This document shows positions 45,726 to 56,176 of a DNA stretch of 64,000 nucleotides, piece by piece; the stretch's first letter is position 1, and every line of letters begins with the position of its first letter. Source of the DNA: Lepiota brunneoincarnata (Eukaryota > Basidiomycota > Agaricomycetes > Agaricales > Agaricaceae). The stretch is from positions 2,046,001 to 2,110,000 of the forward strand of contig JAEBUN010000002.1 of NCBI GenBank assembly GCA_023014365.1, given 5' to 3'. The notes under the pieces were generated by a model that saw nothing but the letters and a program-made list of their open reading frames with translations, was not told where the DNA came from and did not search any database. The position numbers and the translations under genes are program-made.

Positions 45726-47295
45726 TCAACAAACCCTCAGCTCAAGTCCCTCAGATCCACTCACAAAAATAGCATTGCGACGGCCCTCAGGACGGGACTG
45801 CACCCGACGTCTCGTCTGGTTCACGCCCATATTCCTGTCCGGGAGACTCGGGGGTTCCGAAGACGTAGCTCGATGCGTTGGCAGTGCCGGAGGGTCGGTC
45901 GGTTCGAGACGCAGCTGATTGCTTGATTTGATCATCCGTAATGTTTTTGACAGTGGTGACGGAGGGGGGCCCCTAGCCATCGAAGGCGATGTCGGGGGCG
46001 TCGGTAGCGGACTTGTCGGGGGATCGAATAGGGGAGGGGGAATTGCACGGGAAAAAGGGTATCTAGAAAGAGATGAATAGGGTTTGGAATTTCCAGGTGC
46101 CGTATGGGGACGCGGCGTTGAAGGTGTGACGAGCGGCGTATGATCAGGAGAAGCTAGTCCTGGTGATGGAGGTAAAGGAGTGGTGGCAGTTGAAGGACGT
46201 AACATAAAGTTTTTAGGGACTTTTCTTCTGATGAAAAGTGGGGGAGGTTCGGGGAATAAGGAAAGTGGGAAATTTGAGGCACCATCGGCTGGCCTATTAT
46301 AACGGGCGGAAGCTAAGGAAGGAACAGGCGGAATTTCAGGGTTGCTTCGGGATGGTAAATGAGGCGTAGAAGAAATATGAAGGCTGCTCTGATAAACCCG
46401 TTGTGGTATAGGAGTGTCCGAAAGATCTAGTACCGCGTGTGCAGTTCGAGGCGAAGAAGGAAGGGAATCATTTCTTGGAGGAAGATGCTGGTTCGCCGCA
46501 TGTGGACCGCTCAAGAGACCGCGATGTGGCTGGACATGATTGCCGTCGGGAAAAATGAGCGAGCATGCACAACGAGCAGTCTCTTCTGAAGACTGGCTGG
46601 TCCTCTCATCATGATCTTCTAACAGCAGAGGAGAACCGCCCCCAGAAGTTAGTTTCCTGTCCACAGGAGTGGGATTGATAGAACGGGGGTTCGGGGGAAG
46701 TGCGAACGTAACACGACCCACAGGACGGGGAGAAAGCCCGGTATTGACAGGTCGCTTCGTGGTGGTGGGGTGCAAGTTCAAGGGAGGGGGGCGAGGGGGG
46801 CGAATTGGAGATACCCCTCCCGCTGATTTAGGTGAGGCCCCCGACACCGGCGAATACAAATTCAAGTTGGGCGGACCATGGAAAGCATTCTTGGGTGGGC
46901 CATGGGAGAACTTCCAAACAACTGGGCTGCCAGGGCATCCCGAGTCATGGCGGTCCGAAATGGCAGTAGAAGAGGAAGCTATACTCTCAGCATCGACAAG
47001 TGAAGATGAGCTGCTGGCGAGAGGGCTGCCTATCTTCCGCGCTGTTGTTGGTGTCAAGGGCAACAAAGTGTCCTGCGATACGCAGCGCACTCGATGGTCA
47101 GGGAGAGGCGGTGAAACCGTGGTAACGGGTATCTCGAACGTCGGTGGTGGTGGGGGTGCATGGCGCACTCCCAGGTACCATTATTGCTGGCTTCGAGGCA
47201 GACAGGTCCGGTTTGCGCTGAGGTGAGTTCTTCTTATCCTTCTTGTCCTTGTCCTTCCTCCTCCACGTATTGCGAAGGAAAGCTACCGACTTCAT
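45726..47295 (-). CDS. Proline/serine-rich protein of unknown function
   Basis: A nearly intronless protein of about 500 residues, predicted disordered. It starts MKSVAFLRNTWRRKDKDKKD (basic) at 47295. A 480-codon frame (45726-47168) continues with FEIPVTTVSPPLPDHRVRC, then many P-P-x-P and S/T-P segments such as SRYPFSRAIPPPLFDPPTSP and a Ser-rich block near SSSSLVDAESIASSST. It ends NAIFVSGSEGLELRVC. The two frames overlap out of phase around 47098-47168. No splice pair joins them cleanly, and the C5/CCA-rich text at about 47147-47160 is a likely indel site. The SH3-ligand-like motifs suggest a scaffold or polarity role, but this is inference only. Confidence 0.6.
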
Positions 47296-49028
47296 GGCTG
47301 ATGATAGACAGGAGGGCTAGCACGAAAGGTCGATATGGAGGAATACGGAGGTGAAGGCGAGTAGATGCCTCCGGGCCTGGGTTTAAGAAGAGATACCGAG
47401 CTTAATTGATACGGCGAGATGGCGGCCAGTCACGCATGCCCAAGATCTCAGGCCAAGATGGACCAACAAACGATCTGTCCCTGTGTCAGTCGTGTAGTGA
47501 TCTGAGATGCAGGGAGGTCGAGAAATACTGGACATCAGATCATCCTTCTCTTACCACCGAGGACATATCGCCCCGCTAAAAGCGCCTCTATTTCCAGCGT
47601 TCCAAGAGATTCTCTGGCGAATGCCCGCTCTTCCGGGTAGTTTAGTATACCCCGCACTCCTCACCGGTTAGCTCTTGAGCGGCCCACAGTACACATGGGA
47701 AGCACCCCGACTCGGGAACATGCAAGCGACGGTTCAAGGAGTCCCTCCCCCCAATCAGAAACCAAAGAAGCCTTGTCGATCCAGAGAAAATACGGGTGAT
47801 CGATGGATGGATCCACGTTCTCATAAAACCCAGTGGGTGGTCGGCACGCTGTCAAAAACAGGAAACCACACAGCTTGGCCCTGTTCAAAGATTTCCCCAC
47901 GGAAACAGTCTGAATGTTCCTTCTCATCATTTCCGTCCTCGTCGAGGACTGCTCCTGACAGTCTCCGGAATCTCCATATTGTAGTGTCCCAACGCTACCT
48001 CACTCCCATTTGCAGACAGTCGTCTTCGCCCCCCTCCAAGTCATCTCCTGGGTGCGAAAACATCCCATACGAGGGGGGGGGGCTGCTTTTCCTTTCTCTA
48101 TCCCCCCGGCTTTGGGCTGACACTTGTACAGGCGTGGAAGTTTTACCCTTCAATCATGTGTTGCATTCCACCGAAGGACTGATTGATCAAACCCATAAGT
48201 TCGGACGAATTCTTACGGTCTTTTTTTGAAACATGCCGATGATAACTGTGCATTTGATCCGTTGATCAGTGTGAAATTTCTTATTTTATTCCCCGTCCAC
48301 CACCAACACTACTCAGGGGCTATCCAGCCATTAGGCCGGAGAAACTCCACGGCTCTCAGGCACCTTCATCCCCACTTCTCATTGTATGTACACCTCTTCC
48401 ACCCATCTCCGTGGTGCCGTGATCATCTATATGTTATTATTCCTTCCTTCCCGCCTTCGCCTTGTGTGTAGGGGAGTATAACCATTCGTCATCGTATGGC
48501 GGGACAACCTCGTATCCTGCGACCTAATTTCCAACAACCCTGAGTCATATTTGACCGTTGGAATTGTTGAACCTGTACCTTGGAGCGGCCAGAAGGCGAG
48601 TTGTGGCTGTATTTCTTTCCGAGATGAACAGCCTAGCACTGCAGCCGATGATCCTCCAGCCACTGGTCTCACAAGAACACACCTGCCACTACTTCCCAGG
48701 ATGGTCATTTTTGGATTCATCCATAATGACTGACGGGATGGATTCTGGTGATGGGCACCATATCTCCACCATAGCTTCCCAGTTGTTGCGGATTCATTAA
48801 TGCAGGAACTCTCTCGAAACAACCTTAGGTCCTACCGAGTGCTTCTTTGGTCCCTGAAGGGAAAGCACTCGCTTGAGAGCACCACCAGTTCTAAAAGTGA
48901 GTATCTAATAACTTATTAGTTAGCCTACAGATGGATAAAATTACAAAATTGGTCTACGAAAATACAATGCGAACAAATCTTGTGTAAATGGTTGCCAGGA
49001 ACATGACGAGATATCACTAAGCTTAGGC
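47296..49028. other. Gene-poor stretch
   Basis: It holds the promoter of the proline-rich gene and the 3' side of RNR2. A 184-codon plus frame (47675-48229) and a 131-codon minus frame (48427-48822) are open, but neither shows a known domain or coding-like composition. A run of nine G residues occurs near 48070-48080. I see nothing firm. Confidence 0.4.
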
Positions 49029-50519
49029 TTAGAAATCCTCGTCGAGAGTGCTATATATATATGGTTAGCCTAGGAAATAAGCATGGATCAGACTTATCAC
49101 TTACAATGCCTTTGATGATGATTGGACAACCTCGGACGTTGCCGAGTGATTTATGTTAGCCTTCGAGTAGTCAGATACTCGTTTTTCGAAGAAGTTGGTC
49201 TTTCCCTGGAGCGATATCATGTCCATGAAATCGAAGGGATTCGACTTGTTGTAGATCTTTTCATTGCCGAGGGCAACGAGGAGGCGGTCAGCAACGAACT
49301 CGATGTATTGGCACATGAGGTCAGCGTTCATGCCGATGAGCTTGACAGGAAGAGCATCTGGAAGGCAAAGTTCAAAAGTGCAACGGACTTAGCATGATAC
49401 AAACTTACCAGTCAAGAATTCTTGTTCAATAGCAACAGCCTCAGTGATGACGGTCCGGACGACGTCGGGATGGGGGCGGCGTTTGAGGTGACTGAAAAGC
49501 AAGCAGGCGAAATCCGTATGCATCCCCTCATCACGACTAATGAGCTCGTTCGAAAAGGTAAGGCCAGGCATCAAGCCACGCTTTTTCATCCAGAAGATAG
49601 AAGCAAAAGAGCCGGAGAAGAAGATACCCTCAACTGCAGCGAAGGCGATAAGGCGTTCAGCGAAAGTGGAACGCTCGTCAGAAATCCATTTCAAGGCCCA
49701 CTCGGCCTTACGCTTTATGCAGGGAATGGTGTCAATTGCGTCGAAAAGGTATTCACGTTGGGCGGGGTCCTTTATGTAGGTGTCGATGAGGAGGGAATAA
49801 GTTTCGGAGTGGATGTTCTCCATCATGATCTGGAAACCATAAAAGCATCGGGCCTCCGCAACTTGAACCTCGTTCGAGAAACGTTCAACCAAATTTTCGT
49901 TAACAATACCATCCGAGGCGGCGAAGAAAGCAAGAACATGGGAGATAAAGTGGCGCTCGTTATCATTCATGCGATTGGTCCAGTCATGAAGGTCCTTGGA
50001 TAGGTCCATCTCTTCAGCCGTCCAAAAGGAAGCCTCGGCCTTTTTATACATTTGCCAGATCTAGATGATGCATTGATGGTTGGCAATCGATCTGTGGCAC
50101 GTAATAATCAACTTGCCTCTGGATATTGGATAGGGAACAGTACGAAACGTCGACGCGACTCCTTGAGTAATGGCTCCTCACCTAATGAATAATATTAGAC
50201 ATCATTAACAAATATTATGGTCAGTTGTGCGTACTTTCGGGGAGATCGACTTCACCAACATACTTCCTACGAAGCTCCTCAACGGATTCCTCACCTCCAA
50301 GAGTGTCTGGGCTCTCAGGGAGACGTTCGTCGTCGAGAAGGGGTGCCGAGAGCTTTTTGGGGCACTTCGTAGGTGACTCAAGCTGGAAGGCAGCAAGGGC
50401 GGCAGCAGCCTGTTGGAGAAGGCGCGTTAACTTCAGGTATTTAACGCGTCTGAGACGCGACCAACCTTTTTGCTTGGGGTAGGCGCGGGAGAGGAGGGGC
50501 GAGCGGAGAGGGTAGCCAT
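49029..50519 (-). CDS. RNR2: Ribonucleotide reductase small subunit
   Basis: Class Ia R2 subunit carrying the di-iron tyrosyl radical for dNTP synthesis. It starts [18 protein letters not shown] at 50519. Conserved elements: [53 protein letters not shown] (first ligand Asp), [19 protein letters not shown] (ligand Glu and His, radical Tyr), [19 protein letters not shown] (ligand Glu) and [14 protein letters not shown] (ligands Glu and His). Near the C-terminus are [15 protein letters not shown], with the radical-transfer Tyr, and the R1-binding tail FTLDEDF, completed across a last intron. All catalytic residues are present. The first intron (50410-50465) is rich in CGCG cores. Confidence 0.96.
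50410..50465 (-). promoter_or_regulatory. CGCG/MCB-like cluster in RNR2 intron 1
   Basis: Within this 56-nt intron there are CGCG cores at 50423, 50445 and 50456. The middle one is a full ACGCGT (50444-50449), the MluI cell-cycle box bound by MBF in yeasts. The adjacent divergent promoter has four more CGCG cores. RNR genes are classic MBF targets; use of these sites here is inferred. Confidence 0.45.
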
Positions 50520-50815
50520 TGTAGATACGAGCAATGTGGGCAGAGTTCTGGCTGAAAGTGTACACGAAAGTAGTCGCGGTCCGCAGGCGAGATGACAGGG
50601 CCTTTTATAGGGCCTCGCGTTGTCAAATATGTGCCGGTATTTGGCTGCGAGTAAGTTCAACGTTCAACCGCGTTATTTGGTTTTGTTGTCGCGCTAGTTA
50701 TGATGAGTCATCTGAGCGGGGCCTATTGTTGATGGCGCTCTAGGCCGCTCTTCGTGTTGGTTTCTGCCTAGTTGATGGTGATGGAGAAGGAGGTGAGGTT
50801 GAGCCGTGCGACGCC
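50520..50815. promoter_or_regulatory. RNR2/paralogue bidirectional promoter
   Basis: 296 bp between the two start codons. CGCG cores occur at 50575, 50616, 50669 and 50690, more than the one or so expected by chance. This suggests shared S-phase or damage control of both small-subunit genes. No TATA box was assigned. Confidence 0.5.
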
Positions 50816-52123
50816 ATGCAATCGACTAACGCCGTAGCATTCAAGCTATCTCGTCAGCTTGAACTCGTTCAAATAAACAAGCAGCCTGGGCAATGTGACG
50901 AAGGCCTGAGAAAAAAATTCGTCGGTGATATTAATTTGCCTGAAGGTGCGCGTCGTTTTGTTGTTTGTTTTGCGTGATCTTTGACCTCGGCGGGCGTTGC
51001 ACAAAAGAAGAGCCGTTATTAAAAGAGACACAACGTCGTTTCGTGCTGTTTCCCATTAGATATCCAGAGGTAGGTCGAACTGTTCTGATTATTTAGGTCA
51101 CCGAACCATTCCTTGATAGATATGGCGTTTCTACAAGAAAGCCCAGGCATGCTTTTGGACGGTGGAGGAAATAGATCTGTCTCATGACATCGGAGATTGG
51201 GCACGGCTTAATCGTGATGAACGCCGTTTTATCTCACACGTTCTCGTTTGCTTCGCTGCCTCGGATGGAATTGCTAACGAAAATCTCGTTGAGCGATTCT
51301 CAAGCGAAGTCCAGATCGCTGAGGCTAGATGTTTTTATGGATTCCAAATCATGATGGGGAACATCCACTCGGAGGCATACTCGTTGCTCATAGACACCTA
51401 TATCAAGGATCCTGAGGAGCGTACACGCCTATTTCACGCCATTGAGTCCGTTTCTTCTATCAAACGCAAAGCACAATGGACTCTCCGCTGGATTTCGGAT
51501 CATACTTTGTCATTCGCGGAGCGCCTAGTTGCATTCGCAGCCGTAGAAGGAATATTCTTCCCTGGCTCATTCGCTGCTATCTTCTGGCTCGAGAAACGTG
51601 GGCTTATGCCTGGGCTCACCTACTGTAACAAGCTTATCAGTCGCGACGAGGGGACGCACATGGACTTTGCCTGCTTATTGTTTACACACCTCCGCAGGCG
51701 GCCACACCCTGATCGCATACTTCAAATCATCACGGAAGCGGTAGGGATAGAACAGGAATTTCTGGCAGGTTAGCCAGCGCAGGCCAATTGAATTGTTGGA
51801 TGTGCTGATTGAGGGTACTAGACGCCTTGCCAGTATCATCAATTGGCATGAGCACAAACTCAATGTACCAGTACATTGAGTTTGCAGCGGATCGTTTACT
51901 AACATTGCTTGGAAACGAGAAGTATTATCACACGACCAACCCGTTCGAGTTTATAGGAAAGGTCGACTTGTCTGAAAAGCAAGTGTCCGAACACACCAAT
52001 CACTTGTCCGTGCATCCATCCCCCCCGCTTTCTAAACTACTATTGTGCGTCTTGTCTACTATGATGCGTCTCTAGGGACACTGAGCTGCTTCTATGCTCA
52101 GTACGACAGAAGAAGACTTCTAG
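50816..52123 (+). CDS. Divergent RNR small-subunit paralogue, probably non-catalytic
   Basis: A second R2 homologue, head to head with RNR2. It starts [52 protein letters not shown] and [19 protein letters not shown] align exon by exon with RNR2. The first ligand Asp ([16 protein letters not shown]), His, radical Tyr, later Glu ([10 protein letters not shown]) and Glu/His pair ([11 protein letters not shown]) remain. However, the ligand Glu of [10 protein letters not shown] is Gly ([10 protein letters not shown], codon 51357-51359). The conserved GKTNFFE loop is missing, and the VSDY radical-transfer Tyr is His (VSEHTNH). Splicing 52006-52101 gives a tail FTTEEDF instead of FTLDEDF. Resembles yeast Rnr4 in kind. 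The frame is intact, so it is a maintained gene rather than a pseudogene. Confidence 0.88.
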
Positions 52124-52270
52124 TGCCTCTTGCGGTATAGCCTATGTCTTATTGTACTCTTGATATAAAATTGAGTAAAGTAGATACTTACAGACGTTAA
52201 TCGTCCGTGACCGACGCGTTCTCCTTTGTCACACCCTACCACCCAATCAATCGTACTTCTGCCCAAGTTC

Positions 52271-53034
52271 ATGTTCAAGAGATTGAGATTTCGGCTCCCG
52301 TTCAGTAAATGGCTCTACTGGTTGCCAACACCACTTTTCCTTTCGCACTTCTACCAGGTCAAGCAGATCAATGGCCAAAGCATGAAGGTCAGCAATGCAG
52401 TATATCGTACGCTCAAAGCACTGCTCATACATGTCACTTGTCGGCTAGCCTACGCTCAATCCAGATTCGTCTGCATGGAGAGATATATGCCTATTCGACC
52501 GATACTCAATACACACCCTCCACGAGTACCAGCGGGACGACATTGTTACGTTACGGTACAAACCATCCGCTTCACAGTTCATGGGTGTGCTTTGACAATA
52601 CGAAAGATGTCCAGATGATCCCAACCGTGTTATCATCAAACGGATTATAGCACTTGAAGGTGACACGGTAAAAACTCGACCGCCGTGCCCCGAACATGAG
52701 GTGACGGTTCCGCAAGGTCATGTCTGGGTTGAAGGTTAGCTGTTATAGCCGCCCCTAACTTACAGTTGACAAATACTGTTTCGCAGGAGATGAATCTTTT
52801 CGAACGGACGATAGTAATCTGTTTGGAGCAGTACCAGCAGCACTCATACAATCCAAACTTCTTCGAATCCTTTGGCCTCCAGATCGCTTTGGACCACTCT
52901 CCAAACAGCGAATACCGAAAGTCGGTAGCGGACTTGCATACAGGAGCGTAATGGACCAAGTAGAACGAGAAAAATCTCGGCGTGCGAGGGTGAAAATTGG
53001 ACGTCCCTACGGTGTCGATGCAAACACGTATTAA
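52271..53034 (+). CDS. IMP2: Mitochondrial inner membrane peptidase subunit 2
   Basis: S26-type signal peptidase of the inner membrane, cutting sorting signals on the intermembrane-space side. It starts [19 protein letters not shown], a basic and hydrophobic membrane anchor. The catalytic Ser is in QINGQSMK, spliced to [20 protein letters not shown]. The Lys region is RDDIVTLR spliced to [20 protein letters not shown] (KRI). Then come [14 protein letters not shown] and [20 protein letters not shown], with WPPDRFG. All exons join with GT-AG introns. It lies 83 bp from the convergent MFS gene. Confidence 0.92.
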
Positions 53035-53117
53035 GATCTGCGCGACAATGAATTGGAGTATCTAGTTAAAAGATATCGGTGAATTCCGCATCTTTGTCCC
53101 TTTCTATTACACCTCCG

Positions 53118-55647
53118 TCACTCTTTGTCGTTACTAAACTCTAGAATCCGGTCTGCCTCAGGTGATCCTGCGGCTGGTATATCGTTGCGAAGGGATACTT
53201 TGACCGGCGATACCCCTTCGCTGTATGCCAGGGCAAATATGACATCCATATCTGCCAGAACTATCTTCACGGTGTTCCCTTGTAAATCGATCACAGTACA
53301 TACCTTCAAGCGACCTCCTGGCCGTTTCTGTTGAAACGGAGGATCGCGCTATTGATTGTGTACGAGCACTGCAGAACACTCGACTCACCTGGGAAGAAAA
53401 AGTAGACACACGGGATGATAAAGGCATTCAATGACGCAAAGACTGAGAGACACCAGTCAACCCAGGCTTTACCCAACTACCGCATAACATACCAATGTAA
53501 GTCCTCCATGATATGTTCTCAAAGGATGGCCCGGTGACCATTACCACAAGGAAATTAAACATCCAGTTACTCGCCTAGTCAGTATTTGTGGGAACAGTGG
53601 GCTGAAATGACCATGCACTCTCACCGTCGAAAGGGCGTTTGCGGGGCCTCTCACGCGGAGACCCACAATTTCAGCTGGCTGTCGGTATTTATTCAACCAT
53701 TGGTATGTTGATCATGGATGCGGGTACTTACGTATAACCAGGTCATCCCGAGCCACCCCACAGCAAAGAATGAATTGAATACGAAGAGCAAGACAGCACT
53801 GATTATCTGGGTCGCGGAGTTATTCATGCTGCCCAGTATTGCAAGGAGGATCATGGTCAGGGTTTGCCCAACCGATCCAAATAGCATCAACTTTCGTCTG
53901 CCAACCCGGTCGATCAGTCCAATGGCGATGAAAGATGCGAGGAAATATTCAGTTCCATTGCAGGCGGCGATGATCCGTGATTTAACGTCGGAGATGCCAA
54001 GTCGCTCAAACAGGATTGTCTGGGTATGTGGGCCAGAGTTATAGATTTGGAGACCTTATTAGATCACACTTACGGCGTAGTAAGTGATGATGTTGATTCC
54101 CGTAATCTACAACTTTGACCTGAGCATTCTCTCTCTATGAACAGGTACGCCTACCTGCTGGAAACACTGAATGACCACTCCAAGCGCAACTCGCCTGAAA
54201 TTCTGGCTCCGTCCTCCGGAAAACAGCTCCCTCAATGAAGCCTTTCCCGAGGAATGTCGCTTCATTCCCGGCTCTCCTGTCCTACCTTCCTCAAGCGCTA
54301 CCGCCTCTCTGATTGCGTGGAACGTTTGCTGTACGCCAGGATCTGATATGGGCTTATCATCCAGGGCAGAGATGACGGCCATGGCCCGTGCAGGCTGGTC
54401 CGTTTTCAAGAGCCTAACAAGTATTGTAGTGATTGGGTGTGTGAGAAGAGCCAAGGGGGCTTCATACCATCTTGGGGATTCCGGGAGCTTCACTCCTTGT
54501 TCGTCAGGGACCAGGCGGCGGATGGCAAACACTGACTTACGAAATTGATGAAAACAATCATGATCAAAGCAAGGACAATCTGGAGTGCTATAGGGATCCT
54601 CCATTGTGCTGAAGTCGACTCAGCCCAAAATCTAAATCCGTTCGAGCAGTCGTGTCCTAGGAGGGGCTCACTAACTCACAAAGCGAAATCAATCCACTGG
54701 AGTCAAGCCTGGGTGAGTATTTGGTGTATGGTACCTATCCATGACTACTTACATACCTGTTGCACCAAATGTTCAGTTGTCAATGGTTGATCAGGAAGCG
54801 AATGGGAACAACTCACGAGAGCATGATACCAAACGTGATCAAACTCCCTTCAATCATAATTAAAGCGCCCCTCCGGGCGGCTGGAGAGCATTCTGCGTGG
54901 TATGATGGAACAGTCGAGGTCTGTTTAGTTGGTCCCGCTCAACTCCGAGCTCGTCGAAATAAGGTTCATTGACCTACATTTAATCCATTTCCAAGTCCAG
55001 TGATGACGCGAGCCACGAGGATTTGCGGATAACTATATGAAGCCGATTGAAGAATAGCTCCTATGATCATAATCACACCCCCAAGAATTATTGTCCGCCT
55101 GCGCCCTAGCCTGTCGCCAATCCAGAGGTTTGATAATGCTCCGATAAGACACCCTATTTCCTGCAGGAGATACGTTTCGGTAAGTGGTCAATCTCGAGTT
55201 GCAGATGCTAAATTGCTCTGACATAGATCGCGACTAGAAGGCTCTGCAACGTTGCGTGATTGCGATGTTGATCACTTACGACGACTTGAGGAAAGGCCCT
55301 CTCGAACTGAGTCAAAGTCAATATGTAAAAACGTGGACGGTGAACCGAACTAGCGTTCACCTGGCTGGCAGTAAGCAATGCAGACATAACCCCTTGATCG
55401 TATCTATCACAAGCGTTCAACCCACAGTTCCATCGCATGGAAGGGATACCCACCCGAAGAGAGTGAACCCTGCTCCAGTCACAACAGCGATAGCCCAAGT
55501 TAACCTCCGCCCACGCAATGAAAGCCGGTGGGACTCGACTTCCTGTTTGAACATCTCCGAATCAAGATCTGGGGAGTATCGGAATTGAGCCGTGGACTTC
55601 TCTGAGCCCTCGACGACGCTGCTATCTGCTTCAGATCTTTGTGGCAT
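53118..55647 (-). CDS. MFS sugar transporter
   Basis: Twelve-span plasma-membrane transporter of the sugar porter family. It starts MPQRSEADSSVVEGSEKSTA at 55647, then LTWAIAVVTGAGFTLFG spliced to YDQGVMSALLT. IGDRLGRRRTIILGGVIMI (loop 2-3 signature), VARVITGLGNGL, LPESPRW (split), QCFQQVTGINIITYYAT, IGLIDRVGRRKLMLFGS, FNSFFAVGWLGMTWLYPAEI, and PETAGRSLE (C-terminal signature) are in the expected order. The substrate is not deducible; the family covers hexoses, pentoses, lactose and quinate. Many short introns. Confidence 0.9.
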
Positions 55648-56176
55648 TTCACGGGGTGGTGGCGAGCGATGAAAGTGAAAGTATGACACACACATATATA
55701 TCTATATAAGCAAGGTTCCGCAAGTCCCGAATGTTTACTAACACCCCAAGCATCACGGGGCCTGCGCCAATCAACTGAAGTAATCTCAAGTGGGCCAAGG
55801 AAGTGTGCAAGTGGTGTTCTAGAAGCTGAGTGTGGAGTCGTGGAATAGCGAACACAGGCGCCATTCGACCACCGTGAATTCGTGAGAGTAGCTTATTTAC
55901 CGCGCGTCATTGACATTTCGACAAGTAATTGTGCTTAGTACGGTCCTCCTGAATAAGATCTGTTAATAAAGGAAATATGTTATAATTAGTACAGCAAGAG
56001 TAAAGGGTATGCCATTATGCACCACGTCCTTGTTTCAACAGTCATGACCAACAAAATCCAATGGAGGGAGTTTGAATATATGAACAATCCAAAGCAACAA
56101 GCACAATGAGAATGATAGAAGGAAGATGCAAATGAAGATCAGAAGATAAATGAACACGGTAAGAGCTCGAAATTGA
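55648..56176. other. Tandem spacer
   Basis: Promoter side of the MFS gene and 3' side of the UIM-like gene. A 71-codon minus frame (55649-55864) is probably chance. Nothing else seen. Confidence 0.4.

Noticed and set aside
47675..48229. 184-codon plus-strand frame as a gene
   Set aside because: No recognisable motif and no conserved-looking segments; composition resembles non-coding DNA.
52020..52075. Unspliced C-terminus of the RNR2 paralogue ending in a hydrophobic tail
   Set aside because: A 96-nt GT-AG intron (52006-52101) at the position matching the last RNR2 intron gives the tail FTTEEDF, far closer to the family.
52440..52560. Frameshift in IMP2 after the catalytic Ser
   Set aside because: Choosing the acceptor just before [10 protein letters not shown] puts all downstream motifs in one frame.
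55649..55864. Upstream N-terminal extension of the MFS transporter
   Set aside because: Relatives start near MPQRSE; the upstream frame is separate and unconserved in style.
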